NCBI RefSeq assembly: GCF_014852005.1
Contig: NZ_JACVAU010000003.1
Span: forward strand, 310,001 to 374,000
Reading direction: 5' to 3'
DNA length: 64,000 bases
From: Pseudoxanthomonas sp. PXM03
Lineage (GTDB): Bacteria; Pseudomonadota; Gammaproteobacteria; Xanthomonadales; Xanthomonadaceae
In this document: positions 55,815 through 64,000 of the stretch, piece after piece
How the letters are laid out: each line of letters opens with the position of its first letter
How positions within the stretch are numbered: position 1 is the stretch's first letter
Notes under the pieces: generated by a model
What the model saw: the letters and a program-made list of their open reading frames with translations, nothing else
Told to the model about the DNA's origin: nothing
The model's database searches: none
Made by a program: the position numbers and the translations under genes

Positions 55815-55828
55815 CATCTCCGCCGTGT

Positions 55829-55970
55829 GTGGGAGCGACGTGAGTCGCGACCGCGAAAATGAAGCATCGTGAAGTTGGGCGCAATCGGGGTGCTGCCGCT
55901 TGAAGCATCATGCTTGTACCGACACCACCGGACTCGGCTGCCTTGCGGTCGCGACTCACATCGCTCCTAC
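55829..55970. repeat. GTAG/GTGG-headed palindromic element (copy 3)
   Basis: Starts GTGGGAGCGACGTGAGTCGC and ends with the inverted GCGACTCACATCGCTCCTAC. Same family as 37399-37516 and 37704-37821, with a longer, unrelated middle. It lies between the convergent eda gene and the membrane-protein gene. Confidence 0.75.
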
Positions 55971-56668
55971 ATTGGAGCACGGCGCTTGAGTTCCATTGCC
56001 AGGCCCTGCCGTCTCCATCCCCAGGCGAGCACAGCGTACCAGCCGACCATCAGCAGTCCGAGCCACCACTCGAAGACGTTCTCCCACCGGTCCTTCGCTG
56101 CCGGGTCGGCGACGAGCAAACCGGCGACGACATTCGCGACGCCAAGCAACAGCATCGCCAGCGCGATCCACGACATTCCTGCGAGCGTGCTTGCCGGCAG
56201 TGCATGCGAGAGTGAGGCACGCCGCATCAGCGCCAATTGCGCCAGATAGCCGAATCCGAAGTAGACGACCACGCCGTAGCGCCTCAGGAAACGGTAGGTC
56301 TCGCCTTCGGTGCCAAGGAAGGTGGCGTAGACCGCCAGTGCGAACGCGGACAGGACACCCAGCAGCAGCATCGCACGCCCGCCGTGCAACCAGCGCACCG
56401 ACAGCCACCACACCAGCGCATGCAGCACCGCGCAGGGGATCACCATCAGGCGGAACAGGTGATTGCCCAGTCCGTGCCGAGCCGCACGACTGATCGAGAC
56501 GCAACCTTCCGTGTAGGGCAAGCAGGCAGGCACATGGCCGCCCTGGATCGACAACAGGTAAGCGGCGTGCGCGGCGACCACGAACAACAATGTGATCAGC
56601 AACGGGAGCGGCCAGAGCGGGATGCGGGTGGTGTCGGCGGGCATGGCGGCGACGGGACGATACGTCAC
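55967..56668 (-). CDS. Polytopic membrane protein of unknown function
   Basis: 233 residues with about six membrane helices (LWPLPLLITLLFVVAAHAAY, VIPCAVLHALVWWLSVRWL, AMLLLGVLSAFALAVYATFL, GVVVYFGFGYLAQLALM, LAGMSWIALAMLLLGVANVV, WWLGLLMVGWYAVLAWGW). The first loop holds CLPYTEGCVSISRAARHGLG, a Cys-x6-Cys segment. The last codons overlap the end of the palindromic element. It resembles Frag1/DRAM-like membrane proteins in layout, but I would not assign it. Confidence 0.75.
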   Translation of the reverse strand: MTYRPVAAMPADTTRIPLWPLPLLITLLFVVAAHAAYLLSIQGGHVPACLPYTEGCVSISRAARHGLGNHLFRLMVIPCAVLHALVWWLSVRWLHGGRAMLLLGVLSAFALAVYATFLGTEGETYRFLRRYGVVVYFGFGYLAQLALMRRASLSHALPASTLAGMSWIALAMLLLGVANVVAGLLVADPAAKDRWENVFEWWLGLLMVGWYAVLAWGWRRQGLAMELKRRAPM

Positions 56669-56760
56669 ATGGGCAATGTACTCCGACCCACGATGCGGCG
56701 CAGAGCCGGAGTTTGCCCGGCCTGTGCAGGCCGCCGTGCGGATCTCCGCCGCAAGGCAGG

Positions 56761-56782
56761 GCAGCGGAGCGAGCTCCGCTGC
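56761..56782. terminator. Hairpin after the discoidin-domain gene
   Basis: GCAGCGGAG-CGAG-CTCCGCTGC, a perfect 9-bp stem with a four-base loop, six bases after the stop of the upstream minus-strand gene. There is no T run, so its role as a terminator is a guess. Confidence 0.4.
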
Positions 56783-56787
56783 TCCGG

Positions 56788-59700
56788 TCAGGGCATCTTC
56801 GCTACCACGCGGGCGGGCAGCGAGGTGATGCGCAGTTCACCATCCTTCCACTGCGCCGGCTTGCCGTTGATGCGGGTCTCGCCCGGCGTCGTCCCGTAGG
56901 GCCACGGCAGCACCAGTCCGCCCGCCGGCAATCTCAGCCCGGCCTTCGCTTCCAGCACGACTTCGTCCCCAGCGCGACGCAGCGAGTAGCCCAGCACGCC
57001 ATTCGGTGTACGCAGGCCGTCGATGGCGATGCCATCGCCATCCAGCCAACGGGAGGGAACGCCCGATGCCAGCACGATGCTGTCATCCAGTTCGCGCGTG
57101 TAGGCGAACATGTCCAGCGCCGAGCGCACGAAATCCGACGCCACCCATGCATGCGGCAGGTCACCGACGAAGAACGGTTTGCGCGGCGTGCGCGACACCA
57201 CTTCCGCCCACTGGTTCCAGGATTGCGGTGCGCGATCCTTGAAGAAGTAGTCCAGCACGTCCCAGGCACGGTCGCGCCAGCCCAGTCGGACGAAGGCCGC
57301 CACGTTGCGCCATTCGTAGGGCGTGTAATCCTTCCACTCGCGCTTGCCGTCGCGGCGCTGCACGAACTCGGTCCAGTAGCGCTCGAACGTCCCGTGCAGC
57401 AGGTCGGCCGGCAGCTTGCCCTGTTCCCCGCCCGGCGCCAGCGCAATGGTGGTCGATGTGGGGTCGAAATCGCCGATCTCCGCTGCGCCTGGCAGATACG
57501 TGATGCCGTGCAGTTTCGTGGCCGCACGCAGCGACGCGTAAAGGTCATCGCGGAACTGGTCACGCGACGCGGCCATCCGCTTCGACGCAGCGGTCTCGCC
57601 CAGCGCCTCCGCCACTTCGACCGCGTCCTTGTAGCCCCGCAGCGCCCAGAAATTGTCCCAGTACGAATGCATCGGCTTGGCCGAATAGCCTTCGTGGCTG
57701 ATCGAGGCCGGCATCATGCCGAAGAAGGCCGGATTGACGGCACGGTTGGCCTCGGTACGCTCGCTGAGGCGCAGTTCGTCCATGTAGGCGAAGGCGCCCT
57801 GCACGTGCGGCCACATCTTCCGCAGGAACGCCTTGTCGCCGGTATAGCGGTAGTACTCGGCGATGTTGAAGATCAGCTCGCCGTGGCTGTCGTTCTCCGG
57901 CACGGGGTCGCTGCCGCGGTCGTCGACGCAGCACGGCACCTTGCCGTTCTCGAACTGGTACGGCGCGTAGTACTCGACGTATTCCTTGACCACCTCCGGG
58001 CGGCCGAGGCGCAACAGCCCTTCGGAGATCATCGCACCGTCGCGGATCCAGCTGCGCGAGTACGAACGCGTGCCCGGTTGCAGGCGCGGGCCGATGCGCG
58101 AGATCAGCATGTGCGCCAGCGCGGTGCGCAGCGTGTCGGCGACCGGCTGCCCTTCCGCAGGCACCTGCAGCTTCACTTCACCGAGCTTGCCGCGCCACAT
58201 GGCGGCCGTCGCATCCCGGTCGCGCGTGGCATCGATACGCGCCGGCAGATCGCCTTCCAGCGGCGCGACCCAGTCGATGTCGCGGCTCTCGCCCGGCGCC
58301 AGGGTGAACCGGTACAACATCGCGCCCGACGTGAGGCCGGTCGCATCGTCCGTCACGTGCGCGCTGCCCTGTTCGCCCCCGGCATCGACGACGTCAAGCC
58401 GCTCGCGGACCAGCCCTTCATCGAACCGGGATGCCAGCACCGCGTCCGGCTGCACGAACCGCACGCTGTCGCGCCCGTTGACGGTGGCCACGCCGTCACG
58501 CAACGCCAGCGCGTTGACCGGGCTGAAGCCGCCCGTCGTGTTGAGGAACTGGCTGGGGGGATTCACCTGCCAGGGCTGTACGGCCAATGCCAGCACATAG
58601 TCGCGCGGGGCGACACCCGTGTTGGTCAGGCGATGACGGGCGACGACGCGCGAGTCGCCGGGTCTGCCTGCGGCAAACGCCGTGGTGGAAAGCGCGAAGG
58701 CGGCATGCTTCCAGGCGACGGTCGGCATCGGCAGATAGCCATCCTGCAGCGATTGGGTCGCCTGCACGTCCGCCCAGCCGATCCAGCGTCCATCGACCTG
58801 CACGAACGGCTCGACGCTGATGCCGCCCTTCGCGATCTCGATCGCCCCGTCCTCACCAATCAATCCCTGCTCGCGCCCGCCATCCAGGCCCACGATGGTC
58901 CAGTACGGCTGCTCACCACTGAATCCGCGCGGGAACCAGCCCTTCGGCGATTCGGCCGCCATCGCCTTGATCAGGTCGTTGGGGTGTGCGGCGAACGCCA
59001 GCGGCTTCACCTCCAGCTCGGCCAGCGAGAACGAACGTCCGGGACCATCGCCGACATTGACGCGCACATAGCGCGCCTCCGATTCCGGCAGCGCCAGATA
59101 GTCGTTGCCACCATTGCCGCCCACCACCGTGCGGACGTCACGCCAGCGCATGCCATCGTCGGACAGTTGCACCAGATAGTCCGATGCGTACTGCCCGGAT
59201 TTCCAGCGCAGTACCAGGCCCCCGAACTCGCGTACCTTGCCCAGGTCCAGCGTCAGCTGGGGATCCGTGTCGCCATGCAGATCGGCCGACCACGCCGTCT
59301 CCCGCCTGCCGTCCACAGCCATCGTCGCCGTCCCTGCCGGAAACGCCACGGTGGCGCTTGCCTTGCCTGTCAGTGCGGCGCCGTCATCCACCGGCAAGGG
59401 TTGGAATGTCAGCTGGTCGAAGCAGATCGCGCCCTTGCCGCCTGCATTGTTGTAGACCGTGAACTCAAGCTTCGCGCTCCGACGCAGCACGCGGTCGGGG
59501 TCCGGTCCCCACGCCTTGTCGATGTGGCGCTGCTTGTAGCGCACCGGTGTCCAGGTCGTCGGGTAGTCGTACTTCGGCCGGTTGACCCACCAGACGTTGT
59601 CGCCACTCGCGTCGATGACCTTGAACTGCAGGTCGTTGCGTGGGGAATCGCCACGCAACTGGAAGCCGAACCGGTAGTTCGCCGGGTATTCCAGCGACAG

Positions 59701-59943
59701 GTCGCGCTGGATGCCCGCATGCCCGGACACGCCATTGAAATCGTAGTCCAGGCAAAGCGCCTTGCCTTCCACACCATCGACGAGCCGAACGGCGGCACTC
59801 ACCTGGTTCGACGTGACCACCCGCCAGGTGGCGACGTCGTCGAAACCGTCCAGCACGCGCACCGGTTCGGCGGCCGCGGCACTGAACGCGACCAAGGCAA
59901 GCAGCAGGAAACCGGCCGCAGCGCGGAAATGGGTCGACATCAT
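56788..59943 (-). CDS. Secreted glycosidase-like protein with F5/8-type C (discoidin) domain
   Basis: 1051 residues with a signal peptide (FLLLALVAFSAAAA). Residues about 25-180 look like a carbohydrate-binding jelly roll (VRVLDGFDDVATWRVVTSNQ, GFQLRGDSPRNDLQFKVIDA). About 190-310 is a discoidin-type module (AVDGRRETAWSADLHGDTDP, SDDGMRWRDVRTVVGGNGGN). About 600-1000 fits an (alpha/alpha)6 toroid as in several glycoside hydrolases (RSYSRSWIRDGAMISEGLLR, PVPENDSHGELIFNIAEYYR, YWDNFWALRGYKDAVEVAEA), with acidic residues suitable for catalysis. It is next to the permease genes and probably acts on an external glycan in the periplasm or outside. A GGAGACG box supports 59943. Confidence 0.82.
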   Translation of the reverse strand: MMSTHFRAAAGFLLLALVAFSAAAAEPVRVLDGFDDVATWRVVTSNQVSAAVRLVDGVEGKALCLDYDFNGVSGHAGIQRDLSLEYPANYRFGFQLRGDSPRNDLQFKVIDASGDNVWWVNRPKYDYPTTWTPVRYKQRHIDKAWGPDPDRVLRRSAKLEFTVYNNAGGKGAICFDQLTFQPLPVDDGAALTGKASATVAFPAGTATMAVDGRRETAWSADLHGDTDPQLTLDLGKVREFGGLVLRWKSGQYASDYLVQLSDDGMRWRDVRTVVGGNGGNDYLALPESEARYVRVNVGDGPGRSFSLAELEVKPLAFAAHPNDLIKAMAAESPKGWFPRGFSGEQPYWTIVGLDGGREQGLIGEDGAIEIAKGGISVEPFVQVDGRWIGWADVQATQSLQDGYLPMPTVAWKHAAFALSTTAFAAGRPGDSRVVARHRLTNTGVAPRDYVLALAVQPWQVNPPSQFLNTTGGFSPVNALALRDGVATVNGRDSVRFVQPDAVLASRFDEGLVRERLDVVDAGGEQGSAHVTDDATGLTSGAMLYRFTLAPGESRDIDWVAPLEGDLPARIDATRDRDATAAMWRGKLGEVKLQVPAEGQPVADTLRTALAHMLISRIGPRLQPGTRSYSRSWIRDGAMISEGLLRLGRPEVVKEYVEYYAPYQFENGKVPCCVDDRGSDPVPENDSHGELIFNIAEYYRYTGDKAFLRKMWPHVQGAFAYMDELRLSERTEANRAVNPAFFGMMPASISHEGYSAKPMHSYWDNFWALRGYKDAVEVAEALGETAASKRMAASRDQFRDDLYASLRAATKLHGITYLPGAAEIGDFDPTSTTIALAPGGEQGKLPADLLHGTFERYWTEFVQRRDGKREWKDYTPYEWRNVAAFVRLGWRDRAWDVLDYFFKDRAPQSWNQWAEVVSRTPRKPFFVGDLPHAWVASDFVRSALDMFAYTRELDDSIVLASGVPSRWLDGDGIAIDGLRTPNGVLGYSLRRAGDEVVLEAKAGLRLPAGGLVLPWPYGTTPGETRINGKPAQWKDGELRITSLPARVVAKMP

Positions 59944-59980
59944 GTTTTCGTCTCCGACAAGGGGCTGCAAGGCGACAGGC

Positions 59981-60802
59981 TCAGCCTTTCACGCTGCCCA
60001 GCAACAAGCCCTGGATGTAGTAGCGCTGCAATGCGAGGAACAGCAGCAGCACCGGCAGGATGGTGACGACCGAGCCCGCCATCATCAGTTCGTAATCCAT
60101 CACGTGCTCGCGCGAAAGTCCTGCCAGTGCCACCGGCAGGGTCTGCAGTGCGTCATCGCTCAGCACGATCAGCGGCCACATGAAATCGTTCCAGGCGCCC
60201 AGGAAACTGAAGATGGCCAGCGTCACGAGGATCGGCTTGAGGCCCGGCAGCACGATCTGGAAGAAGATGCGGGCCTCGCCGGCGCCATCGATGCGTGCGG
60301 CCTCGAGCAGTTCGTCCGGGATCGAGCGCGCGTACTGCCGCACCAGGAAAATGCCGAAGATCGCCGCCATGCCCGGCACGATGGCGCCAGCATAGGTGTT
60401 CACCAGCCCCATCTGCTTCAACAGCAGGAACAGCGGCATCATCGCCACCTGCGCCGGGATGACCAGCGCCGCGAGCAGCGCGCGGAACGTGCGGTCGCGC
60501 CCTTTGAAGCGCAACTTGGCGAAGGCGTAGCCGGCCATCGTGTTGAACAGCAGCGACAGCAGCATCACGCAGGTGGAGACGATGAAACTGTTGACCAGGT
60601 AACGCCCCATGCCCGCGCGCACGAACAGTTCGCGATAGTTGTCGAGCGTGGGGGCCGCCGGCAGCAACGGCGGCGGGAAATGCCCCGCCTCGCCGGTCTG
60701 CATGAACGACACCGACAGCATCCACAGCAGCGGGCCGAGGCTGACGATGGCCAGCGCGACCAGCAGCGCATTGACGGCCACGGCGGCGACGCGCGTATTC
60801 AT
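59981..60802 (-). CDS. Sugar ABC transporter permease, MalG type
   Basis: 273 residues with six membrane helices (VNALLVALAIVSLGPLLWML, NSFIVSTCVMLLSLLFNTMA, and others). The coupling motif EAARIDGAGEARIFFQIVLP, which docks on the ATPase, matches the EAA loop of CUT1 sugar permeases. Start MNTRVAAV at 60802 overlaps the stop of the partner permease as ATGA. Confidence 0.93.
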   Translation of the reverse strand: MNTRVAAVAVNALLVALAIVSLGPLLWMLSVSFMQTGEAGHFPPPLLPAAPTLDNYRELFVRAGMGRYLVNSFIVSTCVMLLSLLFNTMAGYAFAKLRFKGRDRTFRALLAALVIPAQVAMMPLFLLLKQMGLVNTYAGAIVPGMAAIFGIFLVRQYARSIPDELLEAARIDGAGEARIFFQIVLPGLKPILVTLAIFSFLGAWNDFMWPLIVLSDDALQTLPVALAGLSREHVMDYELMMAGSVVTILPVLLLFLALQRYYIQGLLLGSVKG

Positions 60803-61683
60803 TCGACACCCCGCCTGCGTGCGAACCACAGCAGCCCGCTGGTGACCGCCGTCATCAGCACGAACAGCAGGAATGCCACGGCGGACGCGTTGCCCAGGTT
60901 CCACCACTTGAAGCCTTCGTCATACATCAGGTACAGCACGCTCTTGGTGCTCTCCAGCGGGCCACCCTGCGTCATCACGTAGGGTTCGGCGAACAACTGG
61001 AAGTAGCCGGCCATGGTCAGGATGCCGACCAGCAGCAACACCGGGCCCAGCTGCGGCAGGGTGATGTGGCGGAACTGCGCCCAGCGCGAGGCACCGTCGA
61101 TGCGTGCAGCTTCGTACAGGTCTTCCGGGATGCTCTGCAGGCCGGCGAGGAAGATGATCATGTTGTAGCCGAAGTTCTTCCAGACCGCGAACAGGATGAT
61201 CGTCGGCATGGCCCAGGCGGGATCGCCCAGCCAGTCGACCGGATCGATGCCCACCCAGGACAGGGCCCAGTTCACCAGCCCGTATCGGGTGTGGAACAGG
61301 TAGCGCCAGATCACCGCGACGGCGACTACGGTCGTGACCACCGGCGCAAAGAAGGCGGTACGGAAGAAGCCCTTGAAGCGGCCAAGCTTCGAATGCAGCA
61401 GCAGCGCGGCGCCGAGCGACAGCGCCACCGACAACGGCACGCCTGCGGCGACGAAATACACCGTATTGCCGAGCGACTTCCAGAACAGCGGGTTCTGCAG
61501 CAGGCCGACATAGTTGTCCACGCCGACGAAGCGCAGGTTGTCGAGATCGGCCAATGCATAGATGTCGAAATCGGTCAGGCTGAGCGCGAGCGCGGCCAGC
61601 ACCGGCAGACCGAAGAACACCACGATCACGGTGATGGCGGGCGCGGCGAACAGCCAGCCCGCAAGCGAATGCGACGACCTCAT
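60799..61683 (-). CDS. Sugar ABC transporter permease, MalF type
   Basis: 294 residues with six membrane helices (WLFAAPAITVIVVFFGLPVL, TVYFVAAGVPLSVALSLGAA, and others). The EAA loop is YEAARIDGASRWAQFRHITL. It pairs with the MalG-type permease to form the channel; the ATPase is probably the MalK-type protein at 50338-51420. It overlaps both neighbours by four bases (ATGA), so binding protein and both permeases are translated as a unit. Start at 61683. Confidence 0.93.
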   Translation of the reverse strand: MRSSHSLAGWLFAAPAITVIVVFFGLPVLAALALSLTDFDIYALADLDNLRFVGVDNYVGLLQNPLFWKSLGNTVYFVAAGVPLSVALSLGAALLLHSKLGRFKGFFRTAFFAPVVTTVVAVAVIWRYLFHTRYGLVNWALSWVGIDPVDWLGDPAWAMPTIILFAVWKNFGYNMIIFLAGLQSIPEDLYEAARIDGASRWAQFRHITLPQLGPVLLLVGILTMAGYFQLFAEPYVMTQGGPLESTKSVLYLMYDEGFKWWNLGNASAVAFLLFVLMTAVTSGLLWFARRRGVE

Positions 61684-62960
61684 GGCGCCGCTCCGGACTT
61701 CGCGGCCTGATCCAGCATCCAGCGACGCTTCTCGAGGATGCGGTCGGCGCGGCGGTCCAGTTCCTCGGCCGCCTGGTCCACGCTCATGCGGCCGTTCGCC
61801 ACCTGCTCGCCGACCAGCCGCATCTCGGTGGCGATACGCTCCCACTCCGGCACCTTGGGAGTGGAGACGGCACGCTCCAGCTGTTCGCGGAATGCACGGG
61901 CATACGGATCACCCGCAAGCGCCGGTGTCTGCCACGGCGAGCGACGCGGCGGCAGATCTCCGGTCAGCGCATGGAATTCCGCCTGCACCGACGGCGACGA
62001 CAACCATGCGATCAGCTTCCACGCCGCCGCCTTGTTCGGCGAATCCTTGAACACCACGAAGCTGGTGCCATTGGCCAGTGAGGCGCCGGGACCTTCGGGA
62101 CCCGGCAGCGGCATCGTCATCCAGTCGTCCTGCTGCGCGGCAGGCAGGCGCTCCTTGAACTTGGCGATGTTCCAGGGGCCCGAGATGTAGAACGAATAGA
62201 ACCCCTTGCCGAACTCGTCCCAGACATTGGAGATCTGGTTGTTGGTGACGATCGGCGCCCATCCCTGTTCGAACATCTCTTTGTAGAAACCGAGCGCCTG
62301 GCGGAAGCCCTCGCTGCGGAAGTTGCCGTAACGGCCGCCATCGCGCAGCAGCGGTTCGGGCTGCTGGATAGCGAGGCTGAGCAGCGGCTCGAATTCGTTG
62401 AGCGGCAGCAGGATCGAGTAGTTGCCCTGCCCCGCGACCTGCTTCACCTGCCGCAACGCCACGCGCCACTCATCCCAGCTCGCCGGCAGGGTCTCCACGC
62501 CGGCCTTGGCCAGCATGTCGCGACGGTAGAACGGCAGACGCGTCTCCACGTACCACGGCACTGCGTACGCGCGGCCTTCGATCACGCCGGTATCCCAGAC
62601 ACCGGGGAAGAAATCGCCCTGATCGAAACCCGGTGTCGCAGCGATTTCATCGTCCAGCGGCTCGAGTGCACCGAGCGCGGCGAATTCGGGTATCCAGGTA
62701 TTGCCGATCGGGCTGACATCCGGCAGCGATTCACCCGCGAAAGCCGTCAGCAGCTTTTCATGAGCGGACAGCCAGGGCACGATCTGCAGGTCGACATGGA
62801 CATCGGGGTGCTGGCGTTCGAACTCCGGCAGCAGCTTCGCCACCACCTCGCCCTCGTATCCCATCACCCAGAAGCGCACCACCGTGCGCTCGTCCCGCGT
62901 GTCCGCGCAGCCGGCGACGGTCATCGCGAACAGCAGGAACGCCAGAGAACAGCAGCGCAC
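61680..62960 (-). CDS. Sugar-binding lipoprotein of the ABC transporter
   Basis: 426 residues, family 1 extracellular solute-binding protein. GTG at 62960 is preceded by GGAAGGAGG six bases upstream and gives a clean lipoprotein signal (RCCSLAFLLFAMTVAGC, lipidated Cys18), so I prefer it to an ATG at 63032. The mature part shows TVVRFWVMGYEGEVVAKLLP, EFERQHPDVHVDLQIVPWLS, the ligand-domain FKDSPNKAAAWKLIAWLSSP. The substrate is likely an oligosaccharide released by neighbouring hydrolases, but its identity is not visible. Confidence 0.9.
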   Translation of the reverse strand: MRCCSLAFLLFAMTVAGCADTRDERTVVRFWVMGYEGEVVAKLLPEFERQHPDVHVDLQIVPWLSAHEKLLTAFAGESLPDVSPIGNTWIPEFAALGALEPLDDEIAATPGFDQGDFFPGVWDTGVIEGRAYAVPWYVETRLPFYRRDMLAKAGVETLPASWDEWRVALRQVKQVAGQGNYSILLPLNEFEPLLSLAIQQPEPLLRDGGRYGNFRSEGFRQALGFYKEMFEQGWAPIVTNNQISNVWDEFGKGFYSFYISGPWNIAKFKERLPAAQQDDWMTMPLPGPEGPGASLANGTSFVVFKDSPNKAAAWKLIAWLSSPSVQAEFHALTGDLPPRRSPWQTPALAGDPYARAFREQLERAVSTPKVPEWERIATEMRLVGEQVANGRMSVDQAAEELDRRADRILEKRRWMLDQAAKSGAAP

Positions 62961-63041
62961 CAGGGCCCTCCTTCCACCGGAGAAGACCCTGATGCGTGCT
63001 GGAGAGACCCATGCTGGCGCACGCTCATCCATGTGCGCAGC

Positions 63042-64000
63042 TTACTCTGGCTGCTGCGGACGCGCCGCCTCAGGCTGCGCGGCCTGGTTGGCACGCGACT
63101 CCGCCGTGCCCAGCGCACGTGCGGCCGCGGCGTCGGGATCCGCCGGCGCCGCCGGTTCTGTGGTGGCGGCTGCCACCGCCTTGTCGGTCTCCGCCTCCAG
63201 CCAGCCGCCCTGGAACCCCGCCTTCCGCAAACCCTCGCGAATGTAGGGGTTCTTCTTCATCACGCTCCAGACGAAGTCGCTGCGGTAGTTCGCGATCATC
63301 GCCAGGATCGGACCCTGGTCGATGCCGATGTAGTCGCTGGAGACCCAGCCCTTGCCCGGCACGATGCGTCCGGTCTTCAGCGGGATGTCGTAGTCGAAGC
63401 TCGGATTGAACGAATCCAGGAAGCCGTAGCTCGAATACAGGTAGTCGCCGTAGCGACGGTGCATTTCCTCGGTGGCCGGGATGACGATCTCCGGTGCGAA
63501 CGGCAGCGAGGCCACGGCAGCGGTCGGCGCGATGGTGCCGTCGTCGAAGTTTTCGCGGAAGCCGGCGCCGCGCGCGGAGTAGTGGCGGAACGGGCGCTGT
63601 TCGCCGCGATACTCCTGCGTGGTCTGCTGCGGACCGTCGGACGCGGTCAGGCCCCACACGTTCTCGCCGTAGTCCTTCCATTTCATCGGGTTTTCGATCG
63701 CATACGCGCGCTGTGCGTACGTGGCGCGCCGGCTGTTCTCGAAGTAGTCCATGCCGCGCTCGCGCATGTACGCATCCTGGATGCCACGGAAGTCGATCCA
63801 GACGTGGCTGTACTGGTGGCCGAAATGCGGTGCGAACGTCAGGTATTCCTGGCCCTGGAACACGCCCCACAGCTCGCTGTAGCTGCGCGTCCACACTTCC
63901 CACGCCTCGGGGCCCACCGGATGCGTCGGCGAGGCCATCGCCAGCACATAGACCATCATGGCCTCGTTATAACCCTTCCAGTCGTGCGGGATGGTGCCGC
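63042..64000 (-). CDS. Glucoamylase-domain (PF10091, GH144-like) protein, truncated at the window edge
   Basis: At least 319 residues of the C-terminal part; the N terminus lies beyond 64000. Signatures: WKGYNEAMMVYVLAMASPTH, PVGPEAWEVWTRSYSELWGV, FAPHFGHQYSHVWIDFRGIQ, DYFENSRRATYAQRAYAIEN, WGLTASDGP, IGIDQGPILAMIANYRSDFV. The family includes endo-beta-1,2-glucanases (GH144) and other glucan-acting enzymes. A Pro/Ala-rich tail ends the protein. It is upstream of and on the same strand as the binding-protein gene, 81 bp away, so it likely belongs to the same uptake module. Confidence 0.88.
   Translation of the reverse strand, partial: GTIPHDWKGYNEAMMVYVLAMASPTHPVGPEAWEVWTRSYSELWGVFQGQEYLTFAPHFGHQYSHVWIDFRGIQDAYMRERGMDYFENSRRATYAQRAYAIENPMKWKDYGENVWGLTASDGPQQTTQEYRGEQRPFRHYSARGAGFRENFDDGTIAPTAAVASLPFAPEIVIPATEEMHRRYGDYLYSSYGFLDSFNPSFDYDIPLKTGRIVPGKGWVSSDYIGIDQGPILAMIANYRSDFVWSVMKKNPYIREGLRKAGFQGGWLEAETDKAVAAATTEPAAPADPDAAAARALGTAESRANQAAQPEAARPQQPE

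Noticed and set aside
56713..60066. 1117-codon plus-strand frame opposite the discoidin-domain gene
   Set aside because: It is a His/Arg/Gln-rich shadow typical of GC-rich DNA; the minus strand has signal peptide, domains and operon context.

Overview
The window is high-GC gammaproteobacterial DNA. Gene content and repeats point to a member of the Xanthomonadaceae, of the Pseudoxanthomonas, Stenotrophomonas or Xanthomonas kind: a lexA2-imuA-imuB-dnaE2 cassette with the palindromic LexA2-type operator, the flgMN / flgA / cheV / flgBCDE-F-GHIJKL flagellar order, a neighbouring smc-zipA and ligA, an Entner-Doudoroff edd-eda pair beside glk and a sugar ABC system, and several typical xanthomonad palindromic repeats. 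The genus is inferred, not proven.

Region by region. (1) 1-14882: flagellar rod, hook, ring and junction genes. A truncated sensor kinase, flgN, flgM and flgA lie on the minus strand; cheV and flgB to flgL lie on the plus strand. The promoters can be read: sigma-54 (-24/-12) sites before flgA, flgB and flgG, and sigma-28 (FliA) sites before cheV and, twice, before flgM. An almost 800-bp nested inverted-repeat structure separates flgF from flgG. A terminator closes the run. (2) 15.0-22.3 kb: an SOS mutagenesis operon (lexA2, imuA, imuB, dnaE2) with an AlkB-like repair gene attached, divergent from an AbrB/Doc toxin-antitoxin pair whose Doc lacks the conserved Fic-motif histidine. (3) 22.5-29.3 kb: an HDOD regulator, an MrfA/MrfB-like helicase and nuclease pair, and three small orphan genes, at least two of them paralogues. 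(4) 29.3-36.3 kb: two histidine kinases and a single-domain response regulator, a membrane diguanylate cyclase, mtnA and a triple-DUF3011 secreted protein. (5) 36.4-48.8 kb: epmA, a duplicated epmA/ligA junction, ligA, a 21-bp-period repeat array, a group of small accessory genes rich in repeats, then zipA and smc. (6) 49-64 kb: an aromatic aminotransferase, then a carbohydrate module: malK-type ATPase, glk, edd, eda, a discoidin-domain glycosidase-like protein, two sugar permeases, a solute-binding lipoprotein and a truncated glucoamylase-domain protein.

How the genes work together. Region 1 shows a sigma-54 to sigma-28 flagellar cascade with FlgM as the checkpoint. Regions 2 and 3 concentrate DNA-damage tolerance and repair. 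Region 6 links import of an oligosaccharide or sugar with hydrolysis, phosphorylation and Entner-Doudoroff breakdown, with a LacI-family-type operator in the malK/glk divergent spacer. The least explained structures are the 21-bp phased ATCGAT array upstream of ligA and the nested inverted repeat between flgF and flgG.
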